Shown here in pieces: positions 42,287 to 50,783 of a stretch of 64,000 nt of DNA. How positions within the stretch are numbered: position 1 is the stretch's first letter; each line of letters opens with the position of its first letter. The stretch lies in contig NZ_CP145605.1 in assembly GCF_036884255.1 (NCBI RefSeq), forward strand, positions 6,385,001-6,449,000, written 5' to 3'. The translations under genes and the position numbers were made by a program. This DNA comes from Paenibacillus tundrae (GTDB taxonomy: Bacteria > Bacillota > Bacilli > Paenibacillales > Paenibacillaceae). The notes beneath the pieces were generated by a model. It worked only from the letters and a program-made list of their open reading frames with translations, did no database searches and was not told the origin of the DNA.

Positions 42287-43348
42287 TTATGCTTGTTGCA
42301 CACCTCTCATCATTTTGAGGAGCGTTTGGTCTGCACATGCCTCAGCCAGATCTATAGGTGTTGTTCCATCTCGATCCTTAGCATATAGATCCACACCATA
42401 TTCTAATAACACTTTGATAGCATCGGCATTTTCTGCACTTACAGCTCTATGTAACGCCGTTTGCTTACAATCGTTTCTACTTTCTTTATCAGCACCGTTA
42501 TTTAAAAGAAATCGCATCGCCACCACATTATTGTAATCAGCAAAGTTATGGAGCGGCGGAAAGGCTTTCCCTTCTTGATCCATATCACTGCCAAACTTTA
42601 AAATGCCTTCTAACAAGTTTCCATCTGTGCAATGAAGGGCAATACTAAATCCCTTTTTACCCACTTCTTTTGTATACACATCTGGAAAGTCAGACTGAAT
42701 ATAGTTCACAATATCTGGTGAGTGTTCAAATGCAATTTCAAGAGGTGTTCGCGTAAGCGCGCGTTTCCCCACGGTTGCCCCTTTTTCCGCTAACAGTTGA
42801 AATGCTCCCAAATTATTGTGCCTACTACAAAACTGCAATGGTGTTCCACGATTTTTAAGCACTTTATCTAGATGAGACTTCTTGGCATTAGCTGCTAAAG
42901 CTCTGATTCTTTCCATCTCATTCATGTAACATGCGAATACTAGCGTGTCTTTAACTTGCTCCGCTTTTAGCGACTGTTGCAGAACTACCTTTCGATCCTC
43001 TTCCCACGGTTCCAAACCATATCTCTGATATACAATTAACTCCAAAACATCCATGTCATAAATTTCAGGATTCATATCATGTACTAAGCCATACTCAACC
43101 AAGCTGCCTTCGCTTACCCTAATACAGAGAACACCCTTTCCTTGCATAATGTCCGTATTCTTGTTGATATACTTATCAAATAAATGGATCGTCATATCTC
43201 CGTCATACGAGAAAAATTGATTTTCTATCATGCGATAGTACCCGCTCGTGAATGCATTTTGAGTACCCAAGATTAAATATGTATAGGTTTGTCCACTTAA
43301 TATTGGGTCATTAACTATCGCATTGACTAACTCCTGTATATCCTCCAT
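42287..43348 (-). CDS. Ankyrin-repeat protein with unknown N-terminal domain
   Basis: 353 residues from ATG 43348 (GGAG ~11 bases before); the frame also extends to GTG 43390. The N-terminal ~150 residues are an unknown alpha/beta domain (TYTYLILGTQNAFTSGYYRM). The C-terminal ~190 residues are ankyrin repeats: GTPLQFCSRHNNLGAFQLLA, TPLEIAFEHS, FPPLHNFADYNNVVAMRFLL, TALHRAVSAENADAIKVLLE, GTTPIDLAEACA. It is likely a cytoplasmic protein-protein interaction protein, possibly of effector or immunity type. No signal peptide. Same strand as the acetyltransferase pseudogene. Confidence 0.8.
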   Translation of the reverse strand: MEDIQELVNAIVNDPILSGQTYTYLILGTQNAFTSGYYRMIENQFFSYDGDMTIHLFDKYINKNTDIMQGKGVLCIRVSEGSLVEYGLVHDMNPEIYDMDVLELIVYQRYGLEPWEEDRKVVLQQSLKAEQVKDTLVFACYMNEMERIRALAANAKKSHLDKVLKNRGTPLQFCSRHNNLGAFQLLAEKGATVGKRALTRTPLEIAFEHSPDIVNYIQSDFPDVYTKEVGKKGFSIALHCTDGNLLEGILKFGSDMDQEGKAFPPLHNFADYNNVVAMRFLLNNGADKESRNDCKQTALHRAVSAENADAIKVLLEYGVDLYAKDRDGTTPIDLAEACADQTLLKMMRGVQQA

Positions 43349-43542
43349 CGAAAACAACTCTCCGTTCCGATTGTATTGTGCCTTTCTCACAAATCATTCC
43401 AAGTAAACTACCTTCTAGGAACTATTATAGCAAACTCATCCTAGTGCTCTTAGCCGTAGGAGAATAAAAATTAACTAAGATTCTCAACGTAACACTAAAC
43501 CAATCCTAAGCCACCTACTAAACGAAGGCATAGCATGATAAA

Positions 43543-43565
43543 GAGCCGAGGCTAACCCCCGGCTC
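43543..43565 (-). terminator. Terminator of araBDA
   Basis: GAGCCG/CGGCTC with inner GG/CC pairs lies 47 bases after the araA stop, and CTTTATC follows on the minus strand. Confidence 0.6.
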
Positions 43566-43611
43566 CAATATAGTTGATCGATTATGAATTCATAATTCTA
43601 TAAATACCACA

Positions 43612-45036
43612 TTATTTAATAACAACATAATCCAGGTTAACGAGCTTCGCGTACGTGATGATCTGGTCTGTTGTCAGGTTCAAGGATACAACCGTATGGT
43701 GACCGCCACCATTTTCGATCCATGCCTTCACTCCGTCTTGGAAGTTTGGCTTCACGCTCCAAAGCACACGTGCTACTGGCAGATTAGGTGCTGGAACTGT
43801 CGGCTCGAATGCAGACACTTCATTGATCAGCAATTTGTAGTGGGTACCGAAGTCAGCCATCGATACAACAACGCCTTCGCCTGCTTTACCGTCGAATACA
43901 AGACGTGCTGGATCTTCACGATCGCCAATTCCCAGTGGTGACACGATAATTCTCGGTTTGGTGCTAGCGAGTGTTGGATCAACTTCAAGCATGTGAGATT
44001 GCAGGATTGCTTCTTGACCCGCTGCCATCTCGTACGTGTAATCCTCCATGAAGCCGGTGTTTTCATTGTGAGCCATGATTTTCAGCAAACGGTCAAGCGC
44101 TGCTGTTTTCCAGTCACCCTCACCGGCGAATCCATAACCTTGAGCCATCAGACGTTGTACCGCCAGACCTGGAAGCTGCTTCATGCCATGCAGATCTTCG
44201 AAGTTGGTTGTGAAGGCACTATAGCCACCTTCGTCCAAGAAACGTTTGATCGCAATTTCATAGCTTGCTTGCACACGCACACTTGCTTCCCATGCTTCCT
44301 TGCTGTTCGTACCGTAGTCGAACTCATACAGCTCTGCATATTGAGCGATAAGATCATCGATCTCTTGCTCAGTTACAGCATTCACGTACTGAACGAGATC
44401 ACCGATACCGAAGTAGTCCACTGTCCATCCGAACTGGATTTGTGCCTCTACTTTATCGCCTTCCGTTACACCTACGTTGCGCATGTTGTCACCGAAACGA
44501 GCAACTTTGAGGTTATACCCTTCGTTATACGCTACCGCTACGTCCATCCAATCGGCAACTTGTTGCTGTACTTCTGGGCGCTCCCAGTAGCCAACGACGA
44601 TTTTATTTTGTTTTCTCAGACGCGCATTGATGAAGCCATATTCACGGTCACCGTGTGCCGCTTGGTTCAAGTTCATAAAGTCCATATCGATGGTAGCCCA
44701 TGGAATGCTCTCATTGAATTGGGTTGCCAAGTGAAGCAGTGGCTTTTGCAGCAATTTCGTACCACGAATCCACATTTTTGCTGGAGAGAAGGTATGCATC
44801 CAAGTGATCACACCCGATACTTCGTCACGGTAGTTCACTTCTTTCATAATGCTCGTGATTTTATCTGCGCTTACAGCCAGATCCTGCAATACGAGTGGGT
44901 ATGGGAGCACGCCGCTTGCGTTAAGGGCATCCGTAATTTTCTGTGCATTCGCTTTAACTTCACCCAGTGCTTCTTCTCCGTACAGATGCTGTGAACCTAC
45001 GACAAACCAGAATTCTTTTGCTGCTGTTGCTGACAT
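43612..45036 (-). CDS. araA: L-arabinose isomerase
   Basis: 474 residues. Family markers are WFVVGSQHLYGEEALG at the N-terminus, TWMHTFSPAKMWIRG, HLATQFNESIPW, and the metal ligands Glu/His around TTNFEDLHGMKQLPGLAVQR and IVSPLGIGDREDPARLVFDG with GGGHHTVVSL. It converts L-arabinose to L-ribulose in the cytoplasm with Mn2+. It is the last gene of the B-D-A unit but is separated from araD by a 270-bp gap holding an intergenic element, so its expression may differ. GAGG precedes ATG 45036. Confidence 0.97.
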   Translation of the reverse strand: MSATAAKEFWFVVGSQHLYGEEALGEVKANAQKITDALNASGVLPYPLVLQDLAVSADKITSIMKEVNYRDEVSGVITWMHTFSPAKMWIRGTKLLQKPLLHLATQFNESIPWATIDMDFMNLNQAAHGDREYGFINARLRKQNKIVVGYWERPEVQQQVADWMDVAVAYNEGYNLKVARFGDNMRNVGVTEGDKVEAQIQFGWTVDYFGIGDLVQYVNAVTEQEIDDLIAQYAELYEFDYGTNSKEAWEASVRVQASYEIAIKRFLDEGGYSAFTTNFEDLHGMKQLPGLAVQRLMAQGYGFAGEGDWKTAALDRLLKIMAHNENTGFMEDYTYEMAAGQEAILQSHMLEVDPTLASTKPRIIVSPLGIGDREDPARLVFDGKAGEGVVVSMADFGTHYKLLINEVSAFEPTVPAPNLPVARVLWSVKPNFQDGVKAWIENGGGHHTVVSLNLTTDQIITYAKLVNLDYVVIK

Positions 45037-45058
45037 GTTATCATCCTCATTTCATTTT

Positions 45059-45243
45059 TATAGTTGAACATATGAGTTTACACTTGCCACTCCGATGTCA
45101 GAACAACCTTCCTATCGCTGTTATCCCCAGATTTTTTGATTCCCTTCTCCAAAGGGGAAAATCCGGGGATAAAGGCGAACGCTCCGCTTCTTCAGGTTAT
45201 TTCTGCCCTCTCCGTTATCGTGTAAAAAGTATAGTTGAACATA
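45059..45243. repeat. Insertion-like intergenic element with 14-bp flanking direct repeats, araD-araA gap
   Basis: The 14-base sequence TATAGTTGAACATA occurs at 45059-45072 and 45230-45243, flanking 157 bp. That insert begins with a 59-bp segment 55/59 identical to 30957-31015. It also contains a long inverted repeat (TTATCCCCAGATTTT at 45121-45135 with its complement about 25 bases on, one mismatch). The layout fits a small non-autonomous element and its target-site duplication. It also resembles a large leader hairpin of araA. It carries no gene. Confidence 0.65.
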
Positions 45244-45306
45244 AGTCATTCCCACAATAAACCACTTGGAAGTTAGAACACACTTCCAATCACCCTTATA
45301 ATCACA

Positions 45307-46002
45307 TTATTTCTGACCGTAGTACGCATCCTTGCCGTGCTTCCGCAGATAGTGTTTATCCAGAATGCCCTGTGGCAATTCCTTTGCAAAGCTATTCAAC
45401 TGGCGCGCGTACAGGTTCATTTTGCACACTTCCTCTAGTACGACGCTGTTCACGACAGCCGACTTGGCATCCTTGCCCCATGTGAACGGTGCATGACCAT
45501 GCAGCAGGACAGCCGGGATCGCCATGACATCCAGTCCGCGTTGTTCAAATGTCTCAATAATGACGCGTCCTGTCTCCGCTTCGTATCCACGGTCAACCTC
45601 ATCCTGGTTCAAGAAACGTGCACATGGTACAGCTCCGTAGAACGTATCGGCGTGCGTTGTTCCCATAACGGGTACGTCCAGACCTGCCTGCGCCCAGATG
45701 GTTGCCCATGTGGAGTGCGTGTGTACGATACCGCCAATTTCCTTGTAATGCTTATATAGAACGGCATGGGTTGCGGTATCCGAGGAAGGTCTCATCTCCC
45801 CTTCAACCACGTTACCGCCGAGATCGACGACAACCATGTCGCTGGCTTTCATTTTGTCATAGTCGACTCCGCTTGGTTTAATGACGAACAGACCGCTTTC
45901 ACGATCAACCGCGCTGACGTTACCCCAAGTGAATTTCACCAACCCGTGCTTTGGCAGTTCCAGATTGGCCTGGAATACCTCTTCTTTCAAATGCTCTAGC
46001 AT
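45307..46002 (-). CDS. araD: L-ribulose-5-phosphate 4-epimerase
   Basis: 231 residues of the class II aldolase/adducin fold. Markers are LVKFTWGNVSAVDRE, FVIKPSGVDYDKM, GEMRPSSDTATHAVLYKH, the zinc ligands in GGIVHTHSTWATIWAQAG and VLLHGHAPFTWGKDA. It converts L-ribulose 5-phosphate to D-xylulose 5-phosphate. GGGAGGG precedes ATG 46002. It is the second gene of the operon, after the 166-bp inverted-repeat element that ends araB. Confidence 0.97.
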   Translation of the reverse strand: MLEHLKEEVFQANLELPKHGLVKFTWGNVSAVDRESGLFVIKPSGVDYDKMKASDMVVVDLGGNVVEGEMRPSSDTATHAVLYKHYKEIGGIVHTHSTWATIWAQAGLDVPVMGTTHADTFYGAVPCARFLNQDEVDRGYEAETGRVIIETFEQRGLDVMAIPAVLLHGHAPFTWGKDAKSAVVNSVVLEEVCKMNLYARQLNSFAKELPQGILDKHYLRKHGKDAYYGQK

Positions 46003-46032
46003 GTTATTCCCTCCCGTTCTCTAATAGTGCGT

Positions 46033-46198
46033 GTTCAAAAAGTCGGTTTTCAGTACCGAGAAGATGGGATGAAGCTAGAAATGGAGTAGCGGAGCGTAGA
46101 TAGAGCTACGTGAGCAACGGACATTTCGGCTGAATCCCATATTCGATGTTGATGATGCTACTAGGCATCCTTCGTAATCAAAAGCGGTCTTTTTGAAC
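46033..46198. mobile_element. MITE-like 166-bp element overlapping the 3' end of araB
   Basis: The termini are the 10-bp inverted repeat GTTCAAAAAG (46033-46042) and CTTTTTGAAC (46189-46198), extending imperfectly to ~19 bp. The interior has a short inverted repeat around GTAGCGGAGCGTAGATAGAG and no coding capacity. The araB stop codon and its last six sense codons lie inside the right end. This is a small non-autonomous insertion; no flanking direct repeat is obvious. Confidence 0.7.
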
Positions 46199-47806
46199 GT
46201 TCTCTACCAGATGCTCAACAGCTGCGTGCTCAATCGCGAGTCCACTCCGGTAGCGTTCGATAAATGCTTCGAATCCCTTCACATCGGCTGCCTCCGGTGC
46301 GACTTCGACCCCTTCCACATCCTTGAATACCTTCTGCTCTAGGAAAACATCCAATGTCTCCTGCTCACCTTGGTTGATCAGGTACGATGCAAGCAATGCC
46401 ATACCCCATGCGCCGCCTTCGCCAGCTGTGGACATGACGGATACTGGAACGTTCATTGCTGCGGCTACAATTCGTTGTCCCACCACAGGCGTTTTGAACA
46501 ATCCACCATGTGCCAAAATGCTATCAATAGCCACTTGCTCCTTCTCGGTAAGAATATCCATACCGATCTTGAGTGCGCCAAAGGCACTGAACAGATGCGT
46601 ACGCATGAAGTTCGCCAGGTTGAACTTGCTCTCTGGAGAACGGACAAACAATGGACGACCATGCTCCAGACCTGTAATATTTTCACCCGAGTAGTAACCG
46701 TAGCTGAGCAATCCACCGCCATCTGGATCAGCCTCTAACGCCTTGTTAAACAACACGCTAAACAGTTTGCCGGAATCCACCTCGATACCCATTGCCTCAG
46801 CGAATTCACGGAACAGTCCGATCCAGGCATTAATGTCACTGGAACAGTTGTTGGCGTGCACCATGCCGACCGGGCTACCATCTGGGGTAGTTACCATGTC
46901 GATCTCGGGATACACACTGGACAATTCCTTCTCAAGTACAATCATCGCAAATACGGATGTGCCGACCGAGATGTTCCCTGTACGTTTCCGTACACTGTTC
47001 GTCGCCACCATCCCCGTACCTGCATCACCCTCTGGCGCGCAGAGCGGAATACCGGTAACCAAGTCCCCTGAAGGATCAAGCAGCTTGGCTCCTGCTTCAT
47101 GCAATTCACCTGCATGTTCACCTGCGAGGTATACCTTAGGCAGCAAGTCCTCTACTTTCCACGGATACCCCTTGCCAGCGATATGTTCGTTGAACTGGTT
47201 CACCATGGATGGATGATAGCTATGTGTAGCTTCGTCAATTGGGAACATCCCCGATGCATCACCGATTCCAATCGCTTTATTGCCTGTCAGCAACCAGTGG
47301 ATGTAACCCGCCAGCGTAGTCATATAATCAATCTGAGGCACATGCTCTTCTTGATTCAAAATGGCCTGGTACAGGTGGGCAATACTCCAGCGCTCTGGAA
47401 TATTGAACTGCAACAGGTTGGTTAATTCTCGCGCCGCTGCTCCAGTAGTGGAGTTACGCCACGTCCGAAACGGCACCAGCAATTCTCCTGCTTTATCTAG
47501 CGCAATGTATCCATGCATCATCGCTGAGAACCCGATCGATCCAATCGTTGTCAGCGTAATGCCATACTTCTGCTGCACATCCTCTTTCATCTCGCGATAC
47601 GCCGTCTGTAGACCTGTGATAATGTCCTCTTGGTTGTAGGTCCAATATCCATCTTTCAGCAGGTTCTCCCACTCATAACTGCCGGACGCAATCGTCTCAA
47701 AACGCTCATCGATCAGCACTGCTTTAATGCGCGTTGATCCAAGTTCAATCCCAAGTGAGGTAGCTCCCTTGGCAATGGCTCCTTTAACATCCAGATGACT
47801 CATCAT
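46178..47806 (-). CDS. araB: L-ribulokinase, FGGY family
   Basis: 542 residues. The N-terminal FGGY domain has SLGIELGSTRIKAVLIDERF and SIGFSAMMHGYIALD. The family region KRTGNISVGTSVFAMIV and the C-terminal sugar-kinase ATP region VSVMSTAGEGGAWGMALLAS follow. It phosphorylates L-ribulose. It is the first gene of the ara operon, read from the AraR-controlled promoter at 48.05 kb. The last residues (VQKDRF) and TGA are encoded by the right end of the 166-bp element, so the native C-terminus has probably been replaced. Confidence 0.96.
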   Translation of the reverse strand: MMSHLDVKGAIAKGATSLGIELGSTRIKAVLIDERFETIASGSYEWENLLKDGYWTYNQEDIITGLQTAYREMKEDVQQKYGITLTTIGSIGFSAMMHGYIALDKAGELLVPFRTWRNSTTGAAARELTNLLQFNIPERWSIAHLYQAILNQEEHVPQIDYMTTLAGYIHWLLTGNKAIGIGDASGMFPIDEATHSYHPSMVNQFNEHIAGKGYPWKVEDLLPKVYLAGEHAGELHEAGAKLLDPSGDLVTGIPLCAPEGDAGTGMVATNSVRKRTGNISVGTSVFAMIVLEKELSSVYPEIDMVTTPDGSPVGMVHANNCSSDINAWIGLFREFAEAMGIEVDSGKLFSVLFNKALEADPDGGGLLSYGYYSGENITGLEHGRPLFVRSPESKFNLANFMRTHLFSAFGALKIGMDILTEKEQVAIDSILAHGGLFKTPVVGQRIVAAAMNVPVSVMSTAGEGGAWGMALLASYLINQGEQETLDVFLEQKVFKDVEGVEVAPEAADVKGFEAFIERYRSGLAIEHAAVEHLVENVQKDRF

Positions 47807-48014
47807 TCCCGTGTATCCCCTCTCTGGTCGCCGTTTACGTGCGAAGGAAAATATCTATTAGATGTTGTTAAAAACACACTATTAAGAAGCATCTTAGAAA
47901 AAATGCTGCTTCACTTGCGTTAATGGCTGTAATCCACGCTATGATTCAGTTCCAAGCATCCCTATTCACACGATTCCTCTCCAATAGGGAGTAGTGTCAT
48001 GCTCTCTTTCACTA

Positions 48015-48029
48015 AGAATGCGCTTTCCT
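48015..48029 (-). promoter_or_regulatory. Candidate cre (CcpA) site of araBDA
   Basis: Minus-strand AGGAAAGCGCATTCT matches WTGNAANCGNWNNCW except one T. It lies about 15-30 bases after the predicted transcription start, in the leader, a typical roadblock position. Confidence 0.5.
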
Positions 48030-48043
48030 AATCTGACAGCCTT

Positions 48044-48072
48044 AGTATATTTTTTGTACGTACATTTGTCAA
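48044..48072 (-). promoter_or_regulatory. Sigma-A promoter of araBDA
   Basis: On the minus strand -35 TTGACA (48067-48072), spacer of exactly 17, -10 TATACT (48044-48049). The AraR operator fills the spacer. Confidence 0.85.
48052..48067. promoter_or_regulatory. AraR operator of araBDA
   Basis: TTTTGTACGTACATTT fits the known AraR inverted repeat ATTTGTACGTACAAAT (core GTACGTAC). It lies between the -35 and -10 of the araBDA promoter. Confidence 0.88.
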
Positions 48073-48227
48073 TTATATATTATAGTTATACTTACAAAGA
48101 CCACATATTGATCTGTATCCTGCTATTATAGCGTCTTGTAGACAGATAAACGGGTTATGCTGTAAGGTACACATCAACTGTATCTGGCCTGAAATGTACG
48201 CAACATTGCGAAAAATACATAGCTTCA

Positions 48228-48256
48228 TTCTCATCTAAATCAAATCATGCTAGAAT
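48228..48256 (+). promoter_or_regulatory. Promoter of araR
   Basis: -35 TTCTCA (48228-48233), spacer of 17, -10 TAGAAT (48251-48256). It is weaker than the araBDA promoter, as expected for a repressor gene. Apart from these sites the 47807-48302 gap holds no gene. Confidence 0.55.
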
Positions 48257-48270
48257 ATGTACGTACAACT
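48255..48270. promoter_or_regulatory. AraR operator of araR (autoregulation)
   Basis: ATATGTACGTACAACT contains the AraR core GTACGTAC and overlaps the end of the araR -10 and its start point, predicting autorepression. Confidence 0.82.
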
Positions 48271-48302
48271 ATTTGAACTCTACACGTTAATATAGATAAG
48301 TC

Positions 48303-49415
48303 ATGATGAAAGAAGTGGAATATGTGAAGCCTAAATACCAAGTCATTATTGATGATATAAAGAGCCATATCCTCTCGGGAACGTATAGCATAGGCGAACA
48401 GATTCCGACAGAGTCAGCTTTGCAAGACAGCTATAATGTAAGTCGCCAGACGGTGCGGAAGGCCATTCTGGAATTGTCTAACGAGGGATTTTTGCGAAGT
48501 GAAAAAGGTTCAGGAACCTATGTAAGCAATCAGTATCGCTCTCGCTCAGGTGGCAACACGTCGAAGAAAACGATTGGTGTCATTACGACGTATATCTCAG
48601 ACTACATTTTTCCATCCATTATCCGTGGCATAGAGAGTCGTCTGAATGAGGACAACTATTCGTTGTTGCTCGCCAGCACCAACAATGATGTCGCACAGGA
48701 GAAGAAAGCACTTGAAATGATGCTCTCCTACGGCGTCGATGGTTTGATCGTCGAACCAACCAAGAGTAATCTTTACAACCCGAACATCGCGTATTACCTG
48801 TCATTCAAAGAGCAGGATGTGCCCTTTACAATGATTAATGCGTTCTATGAAGAACTGGAGGTGCCTTTCTTCTGTCTGGATGATGTGCAGTCCAGTTACC
48901 TCGCTACCCGGGAGATGATCGCGAAAGGTCATACCCAGATTGGCATTATTGCGAAGATGGATGATTTGCAGGGCAAATACCGGATGAAGGGATACATCAA
49001 AGCGCTGGGTGAAGCAAAATTACGTTTCCATCCCGAGCAGGTGCTTTCGTTTGATACAGCATCCAAACCTGAGTTGTCCTCCAATGTGACTGCGTATCTG
49101 AACGAAAATAGGGATTCACTCACCGCAATTGTCTGTTACAACGACGAAGTGGGACTTGAAGTGGTGAACGCCTGTCGGCAACTGGACATCTCCATTCCGC
49201 ATGAGTTATCCATCATCGGTCAGGATAATTCGTACATTGCCAAGAACGCTAATATCCGGCTCACCACGCTAACCCATCCCCAAGAGCAAATGGGACGTGA
49301 TGCGGCCGATTGGGTGATTAAGAAGCTGCAAGGCAAAAAGGATCTTCCGACAAATACCTACTATCAGCCCGTACTGGTAGAAGGTGAAACGGTGAGAGAG
49401 ATCGAGGTAGAATAA
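48303..49415 (+). CDS. araR: Arabinose-responsive repressor, GntR-type DNA-binding with LacI-type sensor
   Basis: 370 residues. The GntR winged helix (~1-75: IPTESALQDSYNVSRQTVRKAILEL, SEKGSGTYV) is fused to a LacI/periplasmic-binding-type effector domain (~90-370: IGVITTYISDYIFPSIIRGI, GYIKALGEAK, TAIVCYNDEVGLEVV, STIIGQDNS-like IIGQDNS, HPQEQMGRDAADWVI). This fusion is the AraR architecture. It represses araBDA and itself at the two GTACGTAC boxes and is released by L-arabinose. Binding sites before ATG 48303 are weak; a GTG at 48321 (VKPKYQ) is also possible. Confidence 0.94.
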   Translation: MMKEVEYVKPKYQVIIDDIKSHILSGTYSIGEQIPTESALQDSYNVSRQTVRKAILELSNEGFLRSEKGSGTYVSNQYRSRSGGNTSKKTIGVITTYISDYIFPSIIRGIESRLNEDNYSLLLASTNNDVAQEKKALEMMLSYGVDGLIVEPTKSNLYNPNIAYYLSFKEQDVPFTMINAFYEELEVPFFCLDDVQSSYLATREMIAKGHTQIGIIAKMDDLQGKYRMKGYIKALGEAKLRFHPEQVLSFDTASKPELSSNVTAYLNENRDSLTAIVCYNDEVGLEVVNACRQLDISIPHELSIIGQDNSYIAKNANIRLTTLTHPQEQMGRDAADWVIKKLQGKKDLPTNTYYQPVLVEGETVREIEVE

Positions 49416-49425
49416 TATAAAATCG

Positions 49426-49468
49426 AAACCGCTCGGCAGGTATATCCTACTTGCCCTGCGGTTTTTTT
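49426..49468 (+). terminator. Terminator of araR
   Basis: The outer stem AAACCGC/GCGGTTT and inner GGCAGG/CCT are followed by TTTTTTAATT. Confidence 0.85.
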
Positions 49469-49555
49469 AATTGCCAGCGGCTAGGTTATGGAATTGATTT
49501 ACATCCATATTTTTCATTGACACCCTCTCCAGAAAAGCGATATATTTATTGACGT

Positions 49556-49570
49556 TGATAATCATTATCA
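49556..49570. promoter_or_regulatory. Fur box of the siderophore importer
   Basis: TGATAATCATTATCA is a perfect match to the TGATAATNATTATCA Fur consensus. It follows a -35-like TTGACG at 49549-49554 and would sit in the promoter, 125 bases before the binding-protein start. Confidence 0.92.
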
Positions 49571-49694
49571 TAAATAGAAAACGTTTTATTATGTTCTTAT
49601 TCGAATTTCCACTCTTTAATCTTCCATGTTTAGCTACATACGGCGGAGATTCAGCACCATCCAATACATTCAAGGGTTCAGGAAGGGGAAACAC

Positions 49695-50783
49695 ATGACC
49701 ACGAAGAAAAAGCTATCGATCGGAACACTCCTTATCTCACTTATGCTGATCATGGTATTAGCCGCGTGCGGGAATAAGCCAGAAGAACCTGCAGCTACGC
49801 CTGCTGCAAGTGACACCACAGCAACTGAAACAGAGACAGCGACACCTGCCGCTGAAGAAGACAATGCAGGCTATCCAATTAAGATCAAACATGCATTGGG
49901 CGAAACCGTTATTGAAGAAAAGCCTGAGCGTGTAGCTACTGTACAATGGGCGAACCATGACGTTGTTCTTGCACTTGGACAAGTTCCTGTGGGCTTCTCT
50001 GCTGCAAACTTCGGTGTACAAGATGACAGCGGTCTTCTGCCTTGGACGGCTAAGAAGCTCGAAGAGCTTGGCGTAACCGATCCAAACGTATTCATGGATA
50101 CAGACGGACTAGACTTTGAAGCTATTTCTGACTCTAACCCCGATGTAATCCTTGCTGCATATTCCGGAATTACACAAGAGGACTATGATCTCCTAAGTGA
50201 AATCGCTCCGGTAGTCGCTTATCCAACAGCTCCATGGGCAACAACATGGCGTGAACAGGTTAGCCTGAATGCTGAAGGTATGGGTATGAAAGCAGAAGGC
50301 GAACAACTGATTAAAGATACAGAAGACATGATTAATGAGAAGCTCAGTGCATACCCACAGATCAAAGACAAAAAAGTGGTATGGGTTAATTTCTCCGCTG
50401 AAGACATGTCCAAACTACACATCTATACACCTGTAGATTCCCGTGTTGCTTTCTTGAATGAACTGGGACTGGTTATTCCAGATAGCCTCTCTAGCCAAAT
50501 CACCGATCCTAACAGCTACTCTCTGAGCCTAAGTGCAGAGAATGCAGAAGTTCTGAATGATGCAGATATCCTCGTTGGTTACGGTAATGCCGAGTTGTTG
50601 AAAGCTATTCAAGCGGATCCACTTCTAGGCAAAATCCCTGCTGTTCAAAGAGGTTCTGTTGCATTTATTGAAGCAGATACACCTCTCGTTGCTGCAGGAA
50701 CACCTAACCCACTGTCCATCTCCTATACCATTGATGATTACTTGAAACTCATTGGCGCAGCGATCGACAAGGTCAATGAATAA
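49695..50783 (+). CDS. Iron-siderophore ABC transporter substrate-binding lipoprotein (FecB/FhuD type)
   Basis: 362 residues from ATG 49695, after GGAAGGGG; the longer frame from 49626 is not needed. The lipoprotein signal has VLAACG (Cys ~25) followed by a Thr/Ala/Glu-rich linker. The mature fold is the class III helical-backbone binding protein: RVATVQWANHDVVLALGQVP, PDVILAAYSGITQEDYDLL, ILVGYGNAELL, GSVAFI. It captures a ferric siderophore outside the membrane. It is the first gene of a four-gene operon under a Fur box, so induced by iron starvation. The 3' end overlaps the next start. Confidence 0.93.
   Translation: MTTKKKLSIGTLLISLMLIMVLAACGNKPEEPAATPAASDTTATETETATPAAEEDNAGYPIKIKHALGETVIEEKPERVATVQWANHDVVLALGQVPVGFSAANFGVQDDSGLLPWTAKKLEELGVTDPNVFMDTDGLDFEAISDSNPDVILAAYSGITQEDYDLLSEIAPVVAYPTAPWATTWREQVSLNAEGMGMKAEGEQLIKDTEDMINEKLSAYPQIKDKKVVWVNFSAEDMSKLHIYTPVDSRVAFLNELGLVIPDSLSSQITDPNSYSLSLSAENAEVLNDADILVGYGNAELLKAIQADPLLGKIPAVQRGSVAFIEADTPLVAAGTPNPLSISYTIDDYLKLIGAAIDKVNE

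Noticed and set aside
43993..44994. 333-codon frame opposite araA
   Set aside because: Mirror frame of a highly biased, well-identified gene; Cys/His/Phe-rich with no start signal.
46033..46198. Intrinsic terminator between araB and araD
   Set aside because: Terminal repeats are 147 bp apart and too distant for a terminator hairpin; the layout fits an inserted element better.
48044..48072. Fur or Zur site at the ara promoter
   Set aside because: The palindrome is GTACGTAC, the AraR core, not a TAATNATTA metal-regulator motif.
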